A stretch of 64,000 nucleotides of DNA from Agroathelia rolfsii. Its lineage: Eukaryota; Basidiomycota; Agaricomycetes; Amylocorticiales; Amylocorticiaceae. The notes under the pieces are model-generated. The model worked only from the letters and a program-made list of their open reading frames with translations, searched no databases and had not been told where the DNA came from. The DNA is taken from NCBI GenBank assembly GCA_018343915.1, contig JABRWF010000001.1, positions 5,332,001 through 5,396,000 of the forward strand, given 5' to 3'. The translations under genes and the position numbers were made by a program. Below are positions 62,608 to 64,000 of the stretch, one piece after another. Position 1 is the stretch's first letter. The number at the start of each line of letters is the position of its first letter.

Positions 62608-64000
62608 CTACTGCTCGTAGCCACCAGGGCCTTGCAACGACGCCATCCAAATTCTGGTCTTGTACAATCTGTTCATGTCGCATTAATAGTCAGCATCAAA
62701 AGAATAACAAAGGGCCAACGACGAACCTAAACAGCTCCCTGACCAACTCCCTAAAGTCAATCCGCTTCTCAGCGACGAAATAAAACGTGAGCTTGCGCCG
62801 ATCCCACTGGTACTCGGCATCGATGACCTCCATCGGCAGCTTCTTCTGGCGCACTTTGGATTGGCACAACTGCAGCGCTTTCGCTTCGTCTTGGCTTTTT
62901 GCGAGTAGGAGCCTTATAAGGGGAAGAGAGGTTATAAGTACAACGAGGAATAGGAAATTAAAAGTAAATAGACGGATTACGCACTGTGCATCACCCGGAC
63001 CCGCCTTGCCATAGATCCTTTTCGGACTAAGCTCTTTCTTTCCCTGCGCACTTGGCGGCGCCGCACCGGGGCTCAATGGCTGCTGCTGCCCATCCTGCTG
63101 CACCGCCGCCGCCGCTGCAGCCGCCGCTGCCAAAATCTGCTGCTGTCTCTGGAACGCCTCGACCTCTGCGAGCGTAATGCGGTCGTTCACCACCTTGCCC
63201 AGATCCTTGCCGCGGTCTGCCTCGACGATAACATAGTCACCCACTCGCACGTCCGTAGCGGAGAGTCCATGCACAGAGGAGTCGTCGGGAAGGTAGAATA
63301 GGTCCGTGCGGCCTGCTTTGAACTCGACGATGTAGAGCGGCCAGGTGGGCGGCACGGCGTGCAGGGGCACGCCGCGGCCGAGGTCGGTGAGGGTTTGAGA
63401 CGACTGGACGTTGCTGTTGCCGTTGTGATGCGACGCGTCAGATGGCGCGCGTTGGCGGTGGATAGTTTGAGTAGAAGAAGCAGTGGTAGTAGTCGGCGTG
63501 GAGAAGAATGCTGCAGCTGTTTGATGTTGCTGACGCGTCCCGTTGGGCGAGATAGGCGAGGTGAGCCCACCGCCATTAGCAGCAGAAAACGACGTCGTCC
63601 GGGCGTGGGTTATGCGGCCCAAGTTCCCGTTCTCACCCGCTGCGCCCGAGCCATTGTACTGCCCGGATAGGAAGCGCGAAGTACCTAGAGTTGACTGCGG
63701 CTGGCCATATACCTCCGCAGCAGCGAGATCAAACGCCGATGTAGTTGACGTCGCCGTGCGCGGACTGCCCGTATCGAGGCTGGGCGATTGCAATTGTTGG
63801 CGGTTACTAAAGGAGCTCGTGGAGGGAATATGGAGACCAAGTTGGTGGCGATACGAAGACGGACCACCGCCAAATCCAGCACCTGAACCATAGTCTTGCG
63901 AAGAGAGTGGAACATGGATAGGGAGCGACGAGGGCTGGCTGGGCGGGAACGCTGACGAGGAAGATGAGGAAGACGCGCCGCCGGGACCATCGTGCAAATT
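62608..64000 (-). CDS. PSP1 C-terminal-domain protein, 5' end outside the window
   Basis: The readable C-terminal part ends IYGKAGPGDAQ, then an intron, LLLAKSQDEAKALQLCQSKVRQKKLPMEVIDAEYQWDRRKLTFYFV..KRIDFRELVRELFR, a second intron, and LYKTRIWMASLQGPGGYEQ-stop at 62608-62610. This is the PSP1/YaaT-like conserved domain, together with upstream YIVEFKAGRTDLFYL and VRVGDYVIVEADRGKDLGKVV. The N-terminal part is a long low-complexity Ser/Gly/Gln/Thr-rich region, plus an Ala run at about 63100. Yeast Psp1 was found as a suppressor of DNA polymerase mutations and occurs in RNA granules; a mechanism is not established. The gene runs off the end of the window. Confidence 0.87.

Overview
The window is nuclear DNA of a filamentous fungus, almost certainly a basidiomycete (Agaricomycetes). 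Genes carry many short introns of about 50-70 nt with GT-AG and occasional GC-AG borders. There is an Agaricus-type fruit-body lectin, a basidiomycete-type sesquiterpene synthase, a Phanerochaete-type exo-beta-1,3-galactanase and chromodomain Ty3/gypsy elements. The gene mix would suit the Rhizoctonia/Ceratobasidium group, but that placement is inference.

Layout. 0-33 kb is an accessory, repeat-rich region. It holds a fungal lectin (48-476), a sesquiterpene synthase (3398-4667, with a one-nucleotide phase problem at its last intron), a secreted GH43-CBM35 galactanase (7188-9365), an intact cytochrome P450 (11014-13070), two P450 3'-half relics, a telomerase Cajal-body (TCAB1/WRAP53-like) WD40 gene (about 17012-18440), and a second near-complete P450 (20408-32447) that is a pseudogene. 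That pseudogene is broken by an 8.1 kb chromovirus, a 1.0 kb solo LTR and a 0.76 kb hAT-like element, and has also lost its heme cysteine. Around these lie small solo LTRs with clean 5-bp target duplications, foldback elements and MITEs.

33-64 kb is a conserved housekeeping block: DIS3/RRP44 exosome nuclease, a 14-3-3 protein, mitochondrial-type glutamyl-tRNA synthetase, UBR1 N-degron E3 ligase, an adenosine/AMP deaminase-like enzyme, a short-chain dehydrogenase, COP9 signalosome subunit 7, TRAPP subunit Trs33/TRAPPC6, APC/C RING subunit APC11 and a PSP1-domain protein cut by the window edge. One intact-looking Tigger/pogo-type transposase gene (39187-40932) sits inside this block.

Functional links. 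The terpene synthase and neighbouring P450s could form a small terpenoid locus, now eroded by transposons. The housekeeping genes are not functionally clustered, although UBR1, CSN7 and APC11 all act in ubiquitin-dependent proteolysis. I did not find a convincing new multi-gene system. The most informative signals are the layered transposon insertions, the transition-only decay of the chromovirus, the families of TIR/foldback elements, and the possibly domesticated transposase.
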